Positions 1 through 10,496 of a stretch of 64,000 nt of DNA are shown here, piece after piece; position 1 is the first letter of the stretch, and each line of letters starts with the position of its first letter. The notes under the pieces were generated by a model that had not been told where the DNA came from, made no database searches, and saw only the letters and a list, made by a program, of their open reading frames with translations. The stretch is taken from assembly GCF_008795985.1 (NCBI RefSeq), contig NZ_VMHP01000001.1, positions 992,001 to 1,056,000 of the forward strand, read 5' to 3'. A program made the translations under genes and the position numbers. The DNA comes from Marinobacter halotolerans (GTDB taxonomy: Bacteria > Pseudomonadota > Gammaproteobacteria > Pseudomonadales > Oleiphilaceae).

Positions 1-1274
1 AGCTGGGCATCAAGACCGTGGCGGTTCACTCCCAGATTGACCGCGACCTGATGCACGTGCGTCTGGCAGACGAGTCCGTTTGTATCGGCCCGAACAATGC
101 CACCCAAAGCTACCTGAACATTCCCACCATTATCAGCGCGGCGGAAGTGACCGACTCGGTGGGCATCCACCCCGGTTACGGTTTTCTGGCGGAAAACGCC
201 GATTTTGCCGAGCAGGTGGAGAAAAGCGGGTTCCGCTTCATCGGCCCCAGGGCCGAGACCATCCGTCTGATGGGTAACAAGGTCTCTGCCATTAATTCCA
301 TGATCAAGGCGGGCGTTCCCACCGTGCCCGGTTCGGATGGCCCCATCACCGATGACGATGAGCGCACCCTGCAGATCGCCAGGCGGATCGGCTACCCGGT
401 TATCATCAAGGCCGCTTCAGGCGGCGGTGGTCGCGGCATGCAGGTGGTTCACTCGGAAGCCGCCCTGCTGAAAAGCATCCAGATCACCCAGAGCGAAGCC
501 AGCAACACCTTTGGCGACGCCACGGTGTATCTTGAAAAATACCTTGAGCGCCCTCGCCACGTGGAAGTTCAGGTTCTGGCCGACACCCACGGCAACGTGA
601 TTCACCTGGGCGATCGCGACTGCTCCATGCAGCGTCGCCACCAGAAGGTTCTGGAAGAGGCACCGGCCCCCAATATCGACCCAGAGGCACGGGAGAAAAC
701 CCTCAAGGCCTGTGTGGACGCCTGCAAGACCATCGGTTATGTCGGCGCCGGCACCTTCGAGTTTCTGTACCAGGACGGCGCCTTCTATTTCATCGAGATG
801 AACACGCGGGTTCAGGTGGAGCACCCGGTATCGGAGATGGTGACCGGCGTGGATATCGTTCGCGAACAACTGCGGATCGCGAGTGGCCTGCCACTGCTTT
901 ATACCCAGGACGACATCAAGATCTCCGGCCACGCCCTGGAGTGCCGCATCAACGCGGAGGACCCGAAAACCTTCGTGCCCAGCCCCGGCAAGGTCAAGCA
1001 CTTTCATGCCCCAGGCGGCAATGGCATTCGCGTGGATTCACACCTCTACAGCGGTTACACCGTACCGCCCTACTACGATTCCATGGTGGCCAAGCTGATC
1101 ACCTGGGGCGACGACCGGGAGATTGCCCGCCGTCGCATGAAGAACGCTCTGGACGAGCTGGTCGTGGAAGGCATCAAGACAAATCAGTCACTACACCGCA
1201 ATCTGATACGCGACGGCGGCTTTAAACAGGTAGACTTCACCATACACTACCTGGAAAAACTGATACGGGACTAA
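1..1274 (+). CDS. accC: Biotin carboxylase subunit of acetyl-CoA carboxylase (5' end cut by window)
   Basis: AccC catalyses the ATP- and bicarbonate-dependent carboxylation of biotin on AccB, the first half of the acetyl-CoA carboxylase reaction of fatty acid synthesis, in the cytoplasm. The reading frame is open from base 3, so the gene starts upstream; roughly the first 20 to 25 residues of a protein of about 448 are missing. The first ATG/GTG inside the window is not the true start. Seen in the sequence: the ATP-grasp glycine-rich loop (ASGGGGRGM), the [15 protein letters not shown] active-site stretch, and a complete C-terminal domain. The next gene, prmA, starts 2 bases after the stop. 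The accC-prmA order is common in gammaproteobacteria, with accB expected just upstream of the window. Confidence 0.97.
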   Translation, partial: LGIKTVAVHSQIDRDLMHVRLADESVCIGPNNATQSYLNIPTIISAAEVTDSVGIHPGYGFLAENADFAEQVEKSGFRFIGPRAETIRLMGNKVSAINSMIKAGVPTVPGSDGPITDDDERTLQIARRIGYPVIIKAASGGGGRGMQVVHSEAALLKSIQITQSEASNTFGDATVYLEKYLERPRHVEVQVLADTHGNVIHLGDRDCSMQRRHQKVLEEAPAPNIDPEAREKTLKACVDACKTIGYVGAGTFEFLYQDGAFYFIEMNTRVQVEHPVSEMVTGVDIVREQLRIASGLPLLYTQDDIKISGHALECRINAEDPKTFVPSPGKVKHFHAPGGNGIRVDSHLYSGYTVPPYYDSMVAKLITWGDDREIARRRMKNALDELVVEGIKTNQSLHRNLIRDGGFKQVDFTIHYLEKLIRD

Positions 1275-1276
1275 GC

Positions 1277-2173
1277 ATGCCCTGGATACAACTACAGATC
1301 CCGGCTGATCCGGATAGCGCCGATCAGCTGGAGGATCTGCTCATGGAAATGGGCGCCGAGGCCGTTTCCATGGAAGACGCCGCCGACCAGCCCCTCTACG
1401 AACCTGACCCCGGAACCACGCCCCTATGGCACCAGACCAGCGTGACCGGCCTGTTTGATTCCCAGCGAAACATTGATGAACTCTGCGCCGCGGTCAAAGA
1501 CGCCTGGCACCAGCAGACTCAGCAGTCGCTGCCGGACATCGAAGTGACCCTGGTGGAAGACAAGGACTGGGAACGGGAGTGGATGGACGACTTCAAGCCC
1601 TTGCAGTTCGGCAGCCGTCTCTGGATTGTTCCCAGCTGGCACGAGGCCCCCGACCCGGATGCGGCCAACCTGGCACTGGACCCCGGGCTGGCCTTTGGTA
1701 CCGGCACCCATCCGACGACCGCGCTCTGCCTGGAATGGCTGGACGGCCAGGACGTCACAGGCCAGCAGGTGATCGACTACGGTTGCGGTTCTGGCATTCT
1801 GGGACTGGCAGCCCTGCTGCTGGGTGCGGACCACGTGATTGGCGTGGATACCGACTCCCAGGCCCTGGAAGCCAGCCGGGAAAATGCCCGGCGCAACAAC
1901 GTAGAGCAGAGCCGGCTGGACCTGTACCTGCCGGAAGACGAACCGGCGACCGTCGCTGACCTTATGCTCGCCAATATACTGGCCCAGCCGCTGATCGGCC
2001 TGGCGTCGCATCTGGCCAGCAGAGTCAGACCCGGCGGCCACCTGGTACTGTCCGGTATTCTTTCCAATCAGGCCCGGGAGGTCATGTCTGCCTACGAGCC
2101 CTGGTTTATCATGGACGAGCCGGATCAACGCGAGGAATGGATCCGTCTCACAGGACGGCGCAACGACAGATGA
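1277..2173 (+). CDS. prmA: Ribosomal protein L11 methyltransferase PrmA
   Basis: PrmA trimethylates lysines and the N-terminal amino group of ribosomal protein L11 using S-adenosylmethionine. The 298-residue length is normal. The N terminus MPWIQL is typical of the family, followed by the small L11-recognition domain and then a Rossmann methyltransferase domain with GLAFGTGTHPTT and DYGCGSGILGLA (SAM-binding motif I). The conserved LANILAQPL stretch carries the NIL-type motif of N-methyltransferases. The ATG follows accC by 2 bases, so the two genes are probably cotranscribed and translationally coupled. Confidence 0.96.
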   Translation: MPWIQLQIPADPDSADQLEDLLMEMGAEAVSMEDAADQPLYEPDPGTTPLWHQTSVTGLFDSQRNIDELCAAVKDAWHQQTQQSLPDIEVTLVEDKDWEREWMDDFKPLQFGSRLWIVPSWHEAPDPDAANLALDPGLAFGTGTHPTTALCLEWLDGQDVTGQQVIDYGCGSGILGLAALLLGADHVIGVDTDSQALEASRENARRNNVEQSRLDLYLPEDEPATVADLMLANILAQPLIGLASHLASRVRPGGHLVLSGILSNQAREVMSAYEPWFIMDEPDQREEWIRLTGRRNDR

Positions 2174-2235
2174 CGAACCAGGCCGAACCAACTAAACTGC
2201 CTCACTCGTAGCAAGATTGCTGACAGGACCCCGGC

Positions 2236-3444
2236 ATGCCCCAGAACAGCTTGCAGACACAGTGCCCCAAATGCGATACCCGGTTCCGGGTAACGGACGC
2301 ACAGCTTAGCGTGGCCGGGGGCAAGGTGCGTTGCGGCAACTGCATGTCGGTTTTCAATGCCATTGAGCACCAGCTGAAGGAAACACCGCGGCCCTCGCCT
2401 GCCCCGGAAGAGGCCTCCACACCAGAGGCCAGCAGCGATAACACACCCAGGGACTCCGAGGACGATCTGCTGTTCGCAGACAACCCGGAAGAGGACGCCT
2501 CCGAAAGCACTTACACAGGCACCAGGCTCACCTTCAGCGACGATGAACTGAGCGACAGCTTCCGCTCGGTGGACGAGAAAGGCACGAGCGCAGGGTTTAC
2601 TCCTGAAGACGACGAGACGACAGACGAGTCCATAGATGAAAGCTGGGCCGAAGCCATACTATCGGAAGTCGAGGAACCAAAACAGGAACAAAAGCCTGCC
2701 CCGAAACCTGAGCCAGAATCGGAACCAGAGCCGGAGCCTGAACCCGAGCCTCAGGAGGAATCCGAGCCAGAACCCGAACATTCTCTCGCGCCCGAACCCA
2801 AGAAGCAGGACGATGACGACGGCTTCTATATCGACGAGCCTGAAAGCACAGGCTTCGACTACGACATGGACCCGGAGCCGGTGCCCGGGCCACGGGCAAC
2901 AGAGTCGCCCTACCACAACCTCCGCCGGGAACCGGTCGCTGTAGATGGCAGCGGCAGCGGCCGCCTGAGAGCCTTTATGTGGTTCGTGGTGATTCTTGCC
3001 TTGCTGGGCGCCCTGGTCTCCCAGGTGGTGTGGTTCCAGTTCGATCGCCTGTCGGCGATTCCCCAATTGCGACCTTTCTATGAACAGGGCTGCGAACTGT
3101 TCGGCTGTGAGCTCAAGCCCCTTGTCGACGTCCAGGCAATCCAGAGTCGCAAACTGGTGGTGAAAACCAATCCGGAAAACCGCAGCCAACTGGTCGTGGA
3201 TGCGGTCATCATTAACCGGGCCTCCTTTGAGCAGCCTTTCCCGGCCATAGCGCTGACCTTTTCCAACCTCAATAATGATGTGGTAGCCCAGAGTGTCTTC
3301 ACACCGGAGGAATATCTGGCCGGAGAAGGTAAGGGAATGGAGGCCATGCCACCGGATACGCCCGTAAGGATCATGATCAATATTCGCGATCCGGGCAAAG
3401 ACGCCGTCAACTACAACATTGCCTTCCGGGCCTATACCCCCTGA
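2236..3444 (+). CDS. Zinc-ribbon (MJ0042-type) and DUF3426 membrane protein
   Basis: The protein has 402 residues and unknown function. It has three parts. First is an N-terminal zinc ribbon with two CxxC knuckles (CPKC and CGNC, residues about 10-36). Next is a long, acidic, low-complexity linker rich in Glu and Pro (EP/EPEP repeats around residues 155-190). Last is a single transmembrane helix near residue 250, followed by a C-terminal DUF3426 domain predicted to lie in the periplasm. Proteins of this build sit between prmA and dusB in many pseudomonads and Marinobacter-like genomes, and this one sits in exactly that place. The linker length probably varies between strains because of its simple repeats. 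The start is the first ATG, which fits the position of the zinc ribbon. Confidence 0.85.
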   Translation: MPQNSLQTQCPKCDTRFRVTDAQLSVAGGKVRCGNCMSVFNAIEHQLKETPRPSPAPEEASTPEASSDNTPRDSEDDLLFADNPEEDASESTYTGTRLTFSDDELSDSFRSVDEKGTSAGFTPEDDETTDESIDESWAEAILSEVEEPKQEQKPAPKPEPESEPEPEPEPEPQEESEPEPEHSLAPEPKKQDDDDGFYIDEPESTGFDYDMDPEPVPGPRATESPYHNLRREPVAVDGSGSGRLRAFMWFVVILALLGALVSQVVWFQFDRLSAIPQLRPFYEQGCELFGCELKPLVDVQAIQSRKLVVKTNPENRSQLVVDAVIINRASFEQPFPAIALTFSNLNNDVVAQSVFTPEEYLAGEGKGMEAMPPDTPVRIMINIRDPGKDAVNYNIAFRAYTP

Positions 3445-3660
3445 TCCGAAACTTTCGCATATCGGTTAACGCCTACGCCACCGGGCAGGCCAAAAGTCAA
3501 CCAGACAGAGCGAAAAATAATCAATTTTTTAAGGCGCTGGCCCCTTCAATACCATCCGGAGCGGCGGTATCATTATCGCCCTTCGAATGGTGATCGGTTA
3601 ATTCTTGAGCAATCGCTCCTTTTCGAGTTCGCTTAACCTGCTCCGACACGGACTGAGATC
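3445..3660 (+). promoter_or_regulatory. Leader region of the dusB-fis operon
   Basis: This 216-base gap contains no convincing ORF. An A/T-rich tract lies at about 3510-3531, and the rest is GC-rich. In enterobacteria the dusB-fis promoter is strongly growth-phase controlled. Here the gap is the likely promoter and leader, but I cannot assign a clear -35/-10 pair. Confidence 0.35.
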
Positions 3661-4659
3661 ATGCTGCCAACGGCAAAAATCGGGCCGTACACCCTACCGA
3701 ATTCGTTGATCGTTGCTCCCATGGCCGGAGTCACCGATCGCCCGTTTCGCCTGCTCTGCCGGCGCATGGGCGCGGGTCTGGCAGTATCGGAAATGGTGAT
3801 TGCCGACAGCAAGCTCTGGCACACGCGCAAGTCGCAGACCCGCATGAACCATGACGGCGAGCCCGAGCCCCGTTCGGTGCAAATTGCCGGCGGCGACCCG
3901 GACATGTTGGCCAATGCCGCCAGACTGAACGCGGAATACGGCGCCCAGATTATCGACATCAATATGGGCTGCCCGGCCAAAAAAGTCTGCAACAAGGCGG
4001 CCGGCTCGGCACTGATGAAAGACGAAAAACTGGTACGGGACATACTCGAGGCCGTGGTGGCCGCCGTGGACGTACCCGTCACGCTCAAGATGCGCACCGG
4101 CTGGGACCGCGACAATCGCAACGCGCCCCTGATCGCCCGCATGGCGGAAGACGCAGGCATCCAGGCACTGGCCGTTCACGGCCGCACCCGGGCGGACGCC
4201 TATAAGGGCGAAGCCGAGTACGACACCATAGCGGCGGTGAAAGAACAGGTTGGCATTCCGGTCTTCGCCAATGGCGACATCACCTGCGCCATCAAGGCCC
4301 GGGAAGTCCTCAGACATACCGGCGCCGACGGCCTGCTGATCGGCCGCGGTGCCCAGGGCCGGCCCTGGATCTTCCGGGAAATACTGCATTTCCTGGAAAC
4401 CGGCAGGCACCTGGCGGAACCGCCACTGGACGAAGTCGAGTCGGTTCTTAGCGAGCATCTTGACGAGCTGCACAGTTTCTATGGCCTGCCCATGGGTGTG
4501 CGTATCGCCAGAAAACACGTGGGCTGGTATCTGCAGTGCCACGATGAAGACAGACAGTTCCGAAAGCGCTTTAACGCCATTGATGATCCGTTAGAGCAGA
4601 AGGAAAGCATCCAACAGTATTTTGCAAGCTTACGAAATGGAGAGGTATTCGCAGCATGA
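3661..4659 (+). CDS. dusB: tRNA-dihydrouridine synthase B
   Basis: DusB is an FMN- and NADPH-dependent enzyme that reduces specific uridines in the D-loop of tRNA to dihydrouridine. The 332 residues form the usual TIM barrel plus C-terminal helical domain. Visible motifs are [12 protein letters not shown] at the N terminus, the [12 protein letters not shown] active-site loop with its catalytic cysteine, the KMRTGWD stretch, AVHGRTR, and the FMN-phosphate site [10 protein letters not shown]. The stop overlaps the start of fis (ATGA), the classical dusB-fis arrangement of gammaproteobacteria. Confidence 0.96.
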   Translation: MLPTAKIGPYTLPNSLIVAPMAGVTDRPFRLLCRRMGAGLAVSEMVIADSKLWHTRKSQTRMNHDGEPEPRSVQIAGGDPDMLANAARLNAEYGAQIIDINMGCPAKKVCNKAAGSALMKDEKLVRDILEAVVAAVDVPVTLKMRTGWDRDNRNAPLIARMAEDAGIQALAVHGRTRADAYKGEAEYDTIAAVKEQVGIPVFANGDITCAIKAREVLRHTGADGLLIGRGAQGRPWIFREILHFLETGRHLAEPPLDEVESVLSEHLDELHSFYGLPMGVRIARKHVGWYLQCHDEDRQFRKRFNAIDDPLEQKESIQQYFASLRNGEVFAA

Positions 4660-4973
4660 CCGCTGACACTTTGGCCAAAGACAGTACAAATCAATCCGCC
4701 AACGACGATGTTCATCAATTGCAGACTGTGAACAGCAGCGGCAACGCAGTTACCCTGCGCGACAGCGTTGAAGTGGCACTGAAGAACTATTTTGCCCAGC
4801 TCGACGGGGCGCCGGTGACGGAAGTTTACCAACTGGTGCTTTCCGAGGTTGAAGCGCCACTGCTGGAGCAGGTGATGAAGTACACCCGCAATAACCAGAC
4901 CCGCGCTTCCACCATGCTGGGGCTGAACCGCGGCACGCTGCGCAAGAAACTCAAGCAGTACGATTTGTTATAA
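4656..4973 (+). CDS. fis: DNA-binding protein Fis
   Basis: Fis is a small nucleoid-associated protein that bends DNA and modulates rRNA, recombination and many growth-phase genes. The 105 residues match the family (about 98-107). The C-terminal helix-turn-helix is clear ([19 protein letters not shown]). The ATG overlaps the dusB stop by four bases, so expression is coupled to dusB. Confidence 0.96.
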   Translation: MTADTLAKDSTNQSANDDVHQLQTVNSSGNAVTLRDSVEVALKNYFAQLDGAPVTEVYQLVLSEVEAPLLEQVMKYTRNNQTRASTMLGLNRGTLRKKLKQYDLL

Positions 4974-4993
4974 TCCAGCAACCCCAGTGTAAG

Positions 4994-5036
4994 GAGGGCC
5001 TCCCGGACACCATTCGCGAGGCCTTCATTCGTTCAT
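4994..5036 (+). terminator. Possible hairpin between fis and purH
   Basis: GAGGGCCTC (4994-5002) can pair with GAGGCCTTC (5028-5036), with one G-T pair and a 15-base loop. There is no T-run after it, so if it terminates transcription it is weak or needs a factor. It may instead only reduce read-through into purH. Confidence 0.35.
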
Positions 5037-5056
5037 ACCCGGCAGAAAAGTGACCC

Positions 5057-6637
5057 ATGGCAAATCAGGCTAGTACCCCCGTCCGTCGCGCCTTGATCAG
5101 CGTATCCGACAAAACCGGCATTGTTGAATTCGGCCGTTCGCTCACCGAGCGCGGCATTGAGCTGCTGTCCACCGGCGGCACCTTCCGGCTGCTGAAGGAA
5201 AACCAGGTGCCGGTCACCGAAGTCAGTGACCACACCGGCTTTCCCGAAATGATGGATGGCCGCGTCAAAACCCTGCACCCGAAAATACATGGCGGCATTC
5301 TGGGCCGTCGCGGCACCGACGATGCGGTGATGAAGCAACACGACATCCAACCTATCGACATGGTAGTGGTGAATCTCTACCCCTTCGAGGAAACCGTGGC
5401 AAAGCCGGACTGCGATCTGGCCACCGCCATCGAGAATATCGATATTGGCGGCCCCACCATGGTGCGTGCGGCGGCCAAAAACCATGCGGACGTCGCCATT
5501 GTGGTGAACGCGGCCGATTACAGCCGGGTACTGAAAGAACTCGAAAGCAATGATGGCGAGCTGACCCACGCCACCCGCTTCGATCTGGCGGTGAAGGCCT
5601 TTGAACACACCGCCGCCTATGACGGCGCTATCGCCAATTACCTGGGTGGGCGCACCGCTGACAACGACAACCCGGACTTCCCGCGCACCTTCAACAGCCA
5701 GTATGTGAAGGTGCAGGACATGCGCTACGGCGAGAACCCACACCAGCGTGCCGCTTTCTATAAAGAACGTCACCCGCGGGAAGCCTGCGTCGCAACAGCA
5801 AAGCAGCTTCAGGGCAAGGAGCTGTCCTACAACAATGTGGCGGATACCGACGCCGCCCTGGAGTGCGTCAAGCCCTTCGCGGACCCGGCCTGCGTCATCG
5901 TCAAGCACGCCAACCCCTGCGGCGTTGCCATTGGCACCGATATCACCCAGGCCTACGATCTGGCGTTTGCCACTGACCCCACCTCGGCCTTTGGCGGCAT
6001 CATTGCCTTCAACCGGGAACTTGATGCCGCGACCGCCAAGGCCATTATCGACCGCCAGTTTGTGGAAGTGATCATAGCCCCGACCATCGCGCCGGAAGCG
6101 CTGGAACTGGTGGCAGCCAAGAAGAACGTCCGCCTGTTGGCCAGTGGTGAATTCAACGGCGAACGGGCAAAATCCCTGGACTACAAGCGCGTGACCGGCG
6201 GTCTGCTAGTGCAGGACCGTGACCTGGGCATGGTCGCCATGGAAGACGTAAAAATGGTCACCGACCGCCAGCCCACCGAGCAGGAACTGAACGACCTGCT
6301 GTTTGCCTGGGAAGTGGCCAAATACGTCAAGTCCAATGCCATCGTCTACGCCCGTGCTGGCCGCACCATCGGCGTGGGCGCCGGCCAGATGAGCCGCGTC
6401 TACAGCGCAAAAATCGCAGGCATCAAGGCCGCCGACGAGAACCTGGAAGTGAAGGGTTCGGTGATGGCCTCCGATGCCTTCTTCCCCTTCCGCGATGGCA
6501 TCGATGCCGCCGCAGCGGCGGGTATTACCGCGGTCATCCAGCCCGGCGGCTCCATGCGCGACCAGGAAGTGATCGACGCGGCCAACGAGCACGGCATTGC
6601 CATGGTCTTCACCGGCATGCGCCATTTCCGGCACTGA
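5057..6637 (+). CDS. purH: Bifunctional AICAR formyltransferase / IMP cyclohydrolase
   Basis: PurH carries out the last two steps of de novo IMP synthesis: formylation of AICAR with 10-formyl-THF, then ring closure to IMP. The 526 residues are the normal length. The N-terminal cyclohydrolase (MGS-like) domain shows LLSTGGT and [14 protein letters not shown]. The C-terminal transformylase domain shows [15 protein letters not shown] and SDAFFPFRD. purD follows 10 bases later, forming the purHD operon known from many proteobacteria. I see no clear PurR-type operator upstream. Confidence 0.97.
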   Translation: MANQASTPVRRALISVSDKTGIVEFGRSLTERGIELLSTGGTFRLLKENQVPVTEVSDHTGFPEMMDGRVKTLHPKIHGGILGRRGTDDAVMKQHDIQPIDMVVVNLYPFEETVAKPDCDLATAIENIDIGGPTMVRAAAKNHADVAIVVNAADYSRVLKELESNDGELTHATRFDLAVKAFEHTAAYDGAIANYLGGRTADNDNPDFPRTFNSQYVKVQDMRYGENPHQRAAFYKERHPREACVATAKQLQGKELSYNNVADTDAALECVKPFADPACVIVKHANPCGVAIGTDITQAYDLAFATDPTSAFGGIIAFNRELDAATAKAIIDRQFVEVIIAPTIAPEALELVAAKKNVRLLASGEFNGERAKSLDYKRVTGGLLVQDRDLGMVAMEDVKMVTDRQPTEQELNDLLFAWEVAKYVKSNAIVYARAGRTIGVGAGQMSRVYSAKIAGIKAADENLEVKGSVMASDAFFPFRDGIDAAAAAGITAVIQPGGSMRDQEVIDAANEHGIAMVFTGMRHFRH

Positions 6638-6647
6638 GGAATCGACT

Positions 6648-7943
6648 ATGAACATTCTTGTTATAGGCTCCGGCGGCCGTGAACACGCCCTGGCCTGGAA
6701 AGCCGCACAATCCCCGACCGCAGATCGCGTATTCGTCGCCCCCGGTAATGCCGGCACGGCCAGGGAAGCTGGCCTGGAAAACGTCAACATCGACGTTAAC
6801 GACCTGAAAGGCCTGGCCGATTTTGCCGCCGCCAACAATGTGGGACTGACCATCGTCGGACCGGAAGCGCCCCTGGTTGACGGCGTGGTGGACCTGTTCG
6901 AAGAGCGCGGACTGCGGGTCTTCGGCCCGACGGCAGGCGCTGCCCAGCTGGAAGGCTCGAAAGCCTTTACCAAGGATTTTCTCGACCGCCACAAGATCCC
7001 GACTGCCGCCTATGGCAACTTTACCGATGTGGATGAAGCCCTGGCCTACGTTCGCCAGCAAGGCGCGCCCATCGTCATCAAGGCCGACGGCCTGGCCGCA
7101 GGTAAAGGCGTGATTGTCGCCATGACCCTTGCGGAAGCCGAAGACGCCGTGCGGGACATGCTGGCCGGCAATGCCTTTGGCGAAGCTGGCAGCCGCGTAG
7201 TGGTAGAGGAGTTCCTGGAAGGCGAAGAAGCCAGCTTCATTGTGATGGTGGATGGCGAGCACGTACTGCCCATGGCAACCTCCCAGGACCACAAACGCGT
7301 GGGCAATGGTGATAGCGGCCCCAACACCGGTGGTATGGGTGCCTATTCGCCAGCGCCTGTGGTGACCGCTGATGTTCATCAGCGCATCATGGATGAGGTC
7401 ATCTATCCCACGGTTCAGGGTATGGCGGCAGAAGGCCACCCCTACAAGGGCTTTCTCTACGCCGGTCTGATGATCGACGGCGCGGGCGCACCCAAGGTTA
7501 TTGAATTCAACTGCCGCTTCGGTGACCCGGAAACCCAACCCATCATGCTGCGCATGACGTCCGACCTGGTGGAGCTTTGCCAGGCCGCCATTGATGGCCA
7601 GCTGGATCAGTGTGATTCCCGGTGGGACGAGCGCGCCTCTGTCGGCATCGTGTTAGCGGCAGGCGGCTATCCGGGCTCCTACCGCAAGGGCGATGTCATT
7701 TCCGGCCTGCCGGAATCCGACACCGACGGCGAAAAAGTCTTCCACGCCGGCACCCGCCTGAACGGAGACAAGGTCGTCACCAACGGTGGCCGGGTGCTCT
7801 GCGCGACGGCCCTGGGCAATACCGTTACTGAAGCCCAGCAGCGCGCCTATAGGCTGGCCCAAGGCATACACTGGGACGGCGTATTTTGTCGCTCGGACAT
7901 TGGCTTCCGCGCCATCGCCCGTGAAGGGAGCAACCGTTCATGA
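6648..7943 (+). CDS. purD: Phosphoribosylamine--glycine ligase (GAR synthetase)
   Basis: PurD joins glycine to phosphoribosylamine with ATP, the second step of purine synthesis. The start is placed at the ATG at 6648 (MNILVIGSGGREHAL), the usual N terminus. An in-frame upstream extension to 6597 lies inside purH and is not needed. This gives 431 residues, as in the family. The ATP-grasp signature appears as KADGLAAGKGV, with NTGGMGAYSP and EFNCRFGDPETQ further on. The gene is cotranscribed with purH, and its stop overlaps the next ATG by four bases. Confidence 0.97.
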   Translation: MNILVIGSGGREHALAWKAAQSPTADRVFVAPGNAGTAREAGLENVNIDVNDLKGLADFAAANNVGLTIVGPEAPLVDGVVDLFEERGLRVFGPTAGAAQLEGSKAFTKDFLDRHKIPTAAYGNFTDVDEALAYVRQQGAPIVIKADGLAAGKGVIVAMTLAEAEDAVRDMLAGNAFGEAGSRVVVEEFLEGEEASFIVMVDGEHVLPMATSQDHKRVGNGDSGPNTGGMGAYSPAPVVTADVHQRIMDEVIYPTVQGMAAEGHPYKGFLYAGLMIDGAGAPKVIEFNCRFGDPETQPIMLRMTSDLVELCQAAIDGQLDQCDSRWDERASVGIVLAAGGYPGSYRKGDVISGLPESDTDGEKVFHAGTRLNGDKVVTNGGRVLCATALGNTVTEAQQRAYRLAQGIHWDGVFCRSDIGFRAIAREGSNRS

Positions 7944-8887
7944 TGCCAAGATCCGCCCTGTCCCTGATCACAATTTTAATCACCTCGTTGCTGATCAGCG
8001 CCTGTTCCAGGCAAGCTCTGTATGACAACGCCATTGCCTGGGAACGCTCCGGCGCCGGACTGGAACCTGCGGTCATGACGGTTGACGACATGACCATTGC
8101 CTACCTGAAAAGCAAAGAGACCGTCGACGGTGACACCATAGTGATGATCCACGGTTTCGGCGCGAACAAGGACAACTGGACCCGCCTGGCCAGCGAACTG
8201 AGCGACGACTTCAACGTTTATGCTATTGACCTGCCCGGCCACGGCGAGAGCAGCAAGCCGCTGGACATCGGGTATCACTTCGACGAGCAGACCCGCCGTC
8301 TGAGCCGGATTCTGGCAGAACTGGATCTCGGCCGTTTCCATATGATGGGCAATTCCATGGGCGGCGCCATCACCGCGCTCTATGCCGCCTACTATCCGGA
8401 ACAGATTCGCTCCGCCGTGCTGTTCGACCCGGCCGGGATCTGGGCCTACGAATCGGACCTGGCTGAACAGGTGGTGGCCGGGGGCAAAAACCCGCTGATC
8501 CCCACTGAAGAAGGAGATTTCGAGCGACTGGTGGATTTTGCTCTGGTCGAAAAGCCCTTCGTGCCCTGGCCGATCTACAGCGTTATGGAAGAAAAGGCCA
8601 TCGCGAACAGGGACGTGAACACGGTGATTTTCAATGACATCCGCGACAGCACCATGGCGTCGCAATTCAGTGAAGACATTACGGCCATCAAGGCACCGGT
8701 GCTGATTATCTGGGGCCAGGAAGACCGCATCACCGATCCCCGTAATGCCGATATATTTGTGCAGCAGATCCCGGATGCCCGCAAGGTTCTTCTTGACGGC
8801 ATTGGTCATGCCCCGATGATTGAGGCGCCGGAAAAATCAGCGGCTCTGTTCCGGGAGTTTCTGGCCGAGTCGGTAAAAACACGCTAG
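7940..8887 (+). CDS. Alpha/beta hydrolase lipoprotein
   Basis: A 315-residue alpha/beta-fold hydrolase anchored in a membrane. The N terminus is a lipoprotein signal peptide ending in the lipobox LISAC, so the mature protein would begin at Cys22. The fold shows the oxyanion strand MIHGFGANKDNW, the nucleophile elbow GNSMGG and a late GHAP with the catalytic histidine; an Asp in WGQEDRITD completes the likely triad. The substrate is unknown; lipase or esterase is the family guess. The start overlaps the purD stop, so the gene probably rides on the purHD transcript although it is not a purine gene. Confidence 0.85.
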   Translation: MMPRSALSLITILITSLLISACSRQALYDNAIAWERSGAGLEPAVMTVDDMTIAYLKSKETVDGDTIVMIHGFGANKDNWTRLASELSDDFNVYAIDLPGHGESSKPLDIGYHFDEQTRRLSRILAELDLGRFHMMGNSMGGAITALYAAYYPEQIRSAVLFDPAGIWAYESDLAEQVVAGGKNPLIPTEEGDFERLVDFALVEKPFVPWPIYSVMEEKAIANRDVNTVIFNDIRDSTMASQFSEDITAIKAPVLIIWGQEDRITDPRNADIFVQQIPDARKVLLDGIGHAPMIEAPEKSAALFREFLAESVKTR

Positions 8888-8924
8888 CCTTGGCCGAGTC
8901 TTCTCGTTAACCATGAAGTGACCC

Positions 8925-10496
8925 ATGCCAGAAGCTATATGGATATCCTTTGCTTTCGGCCTTGGCCTGCTGGTCAAGGCCGTGGGGCTTCCCCCCCTGG
9001 TAGGCTATCTGGCCGCCGGATTTGTGCTCAGTGGCATTTCTGCCGCTACTGACATCACCATTGAAGCAACCGATGTTCTGGCCCACATTGCCCATCTGGG
9101 CGTGTTGCTGCTGCTGTTCACAGTCGGACTGAAACTCAAACTACGCTCGATCATCAGCCGAGAGGTCATCGGCGGCAGCCTGTTACATTTTGGCATTACC
9201 TGCACTGTGTTCACGCCCGGCCTCTATCTGTTGATGGACCTTGAGTTACAGACCGCCTTTCTGCTGGCCATTGCCCTTTCCTTCTCCAGCACGGTGCTTG
9301 CGGCCAAGGTATTGGAAACCAAACGCGAGCTGCGGGCGTTTCACGGCCGTGTCGCCATCGGCATCCTGATCATGCAGGACCTGGTCGCCCTGCTGGTCAT
9401 GAGCCTGGCTGCAGGCCAGACCCCGTCTCAATGGGCGCTGATCGTGTTTGGCCTGCCACTGCTCAGGCCACTGCTTTACAAACTGCTGGACGCCAGCGGC
9501 CATGACGAACTGCTGGTTTTGCTGGGGCTGTTGCTGGCCCTGGTGGTTGGCGGGCTGGGTTTCGAGGCGGTCGGACTCAGCTCAGAACTGGGCGCGCTGG
9601 TATTCGGCGCCATGCTGGCCAATCACCCCCGCTCCCAGGAACTGGCAAAGTCCCTTTGGAGCGTCAAAGAGGTCTTCCTGGTAGGCTTCTTTCTCCAGAT
9701 CGGTATTGGCGGACTACCGGACGGCGAGGCGCTGATATTCGCTATCCTTGCGACCCTGGTGTTGCCGCTGAAGGGAATACTGTTCTTTTTCCTGCTGCTG
9801 CTTTTCCGACTGCGTGCCCGAAGCGGATTCCTCAGTTCCCTGTCACTAACCAACTACAGTGAGTTCGGCCTGATTGTCGCCAGCGTTGCACTACCCGAAT
9901 GGCTGATTCCCCTGGCGATTACAGTGTCACTGTCTTTTGTCATCTCCGCACCCCTGAATCGATTTTCCCATTCACTGTATGAGCGTTTTTCCGGTTCTCT
10001 GGGACAGTTTGAAAGCCAGACCCGCCACCCTGACGAGCAGCCTGTTTCGCTGGGTGACACCAAGGTACTGGTCATGGGCATGGGCCGAACCGGAACCGCC
10101 GCCTACGACTGGCTACATGAGTCCGAACCGGCGCTTATCGGCCTGGATTCTGACCCGGCAAAAACACGGACCCATCAGGAAGCGGGCAGAAATGTCGTCT
10201 TTGCAGACGCCGAAGACAACACCTTCTGGGAGGGCTTGCATATGCCGAATTTAGAGGCGGTGATCCTTGCCATGAACGACATAGAAGGCAAACTGATTGC
10301 CGCCCGGATGCTGAGGAAAAAGGGCTTTAAAGGGTATGTCGTCGCCCACACCCTCTACGCAGATGAAGCAAAGAAAATTCGCGAAGCCGGCGCCGATGAA
10401 GCCTACCTGACCATGAGCGAGACCGGTGTGGCATTGGCCAGCCACTTACGGGACAACCAACCTGCCGTGCCCTCGCAGACGGCGGGAACGATTTGA
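8925..10496 (+). CDS. KefB-type cation:proton antiporter with C-terminal NAD-binding (TrkA-N) domain
   Basis: A 523-residue member of the CPA2 monovalent cation:proton antiporter family. About 10-12 hydrophobic segments cover residues 1 to about 355. A cytoplasmic Rossmann domain follows, beginning VLVMGMGRTGTAAYDWL (residues about 380-396). It resembles the RCK/TrkA-N domain that gates KefB/KefC and YbaL. The likely job is K+ or Na+ exchange for protons in pH or ion homeostasis; which ion cannot be read from the sequence. The next gene starts inside its stop codon (TGATG). Confidence 0.85.
   Translation: MPEAIWISFAFGLGLLVKAVGLPPLVGYLAAGFVLSGISAATDITIEATDVLAHIAHLGVLLLLFTVGLKLKLRSIISREVIGGSLLHFGITCTVFTPGLYLLMDLELQTAFLLAIALSFSSTVLAAKVLETKRELRAFHGRVAIGILIMQDLVALLVMSLAAGQTPSQWALIVFGLPLLRPLLYKLLDASGHDELLVLLGLLLALVVGGLGFEAVGLSSELGALVFGAMLANHPRSQELAKSLWSVKEVFLVGFFLQIGIGGLPDGEALIFAILATLVLPLKGILFFFLLLLFRLRARSGFLSSLSLTNYSEFGLIVASVALPEWLIPLAITVSLSFVISAPLNRFSHSLYERFSGSLGQFESQTRHPDEQPVSLGDTKVLVMGMGRTGTAAYDWLHESEPALIGLDSDPAKTRTHQEAGRNVVFADAEDNTFWEGLHMPNLEAVILAMNDIEGKLIAARMLRKKGFKGYVVAHTLYADEAKKIREAGADEAYLTMSETGVALASHLRDNQPAVPSQTAGTI

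Noticed and set aside
18..1274. Biotin carboxylase starting at the GTG at 18
   Set aside because: The frame is open upstream to base 3 and the normal N terminus of about 20-25 residues is missing, so the gene begins before the window.
1424..2191. 255-codon minus-strand frame over prmA, and similar long antisense frames over dusB, purH, purD and the nuo genes
   Set aside because: They lie fully inside clear genes of known families in a GC-rich genome, where antisense frames are often open by codon bias.
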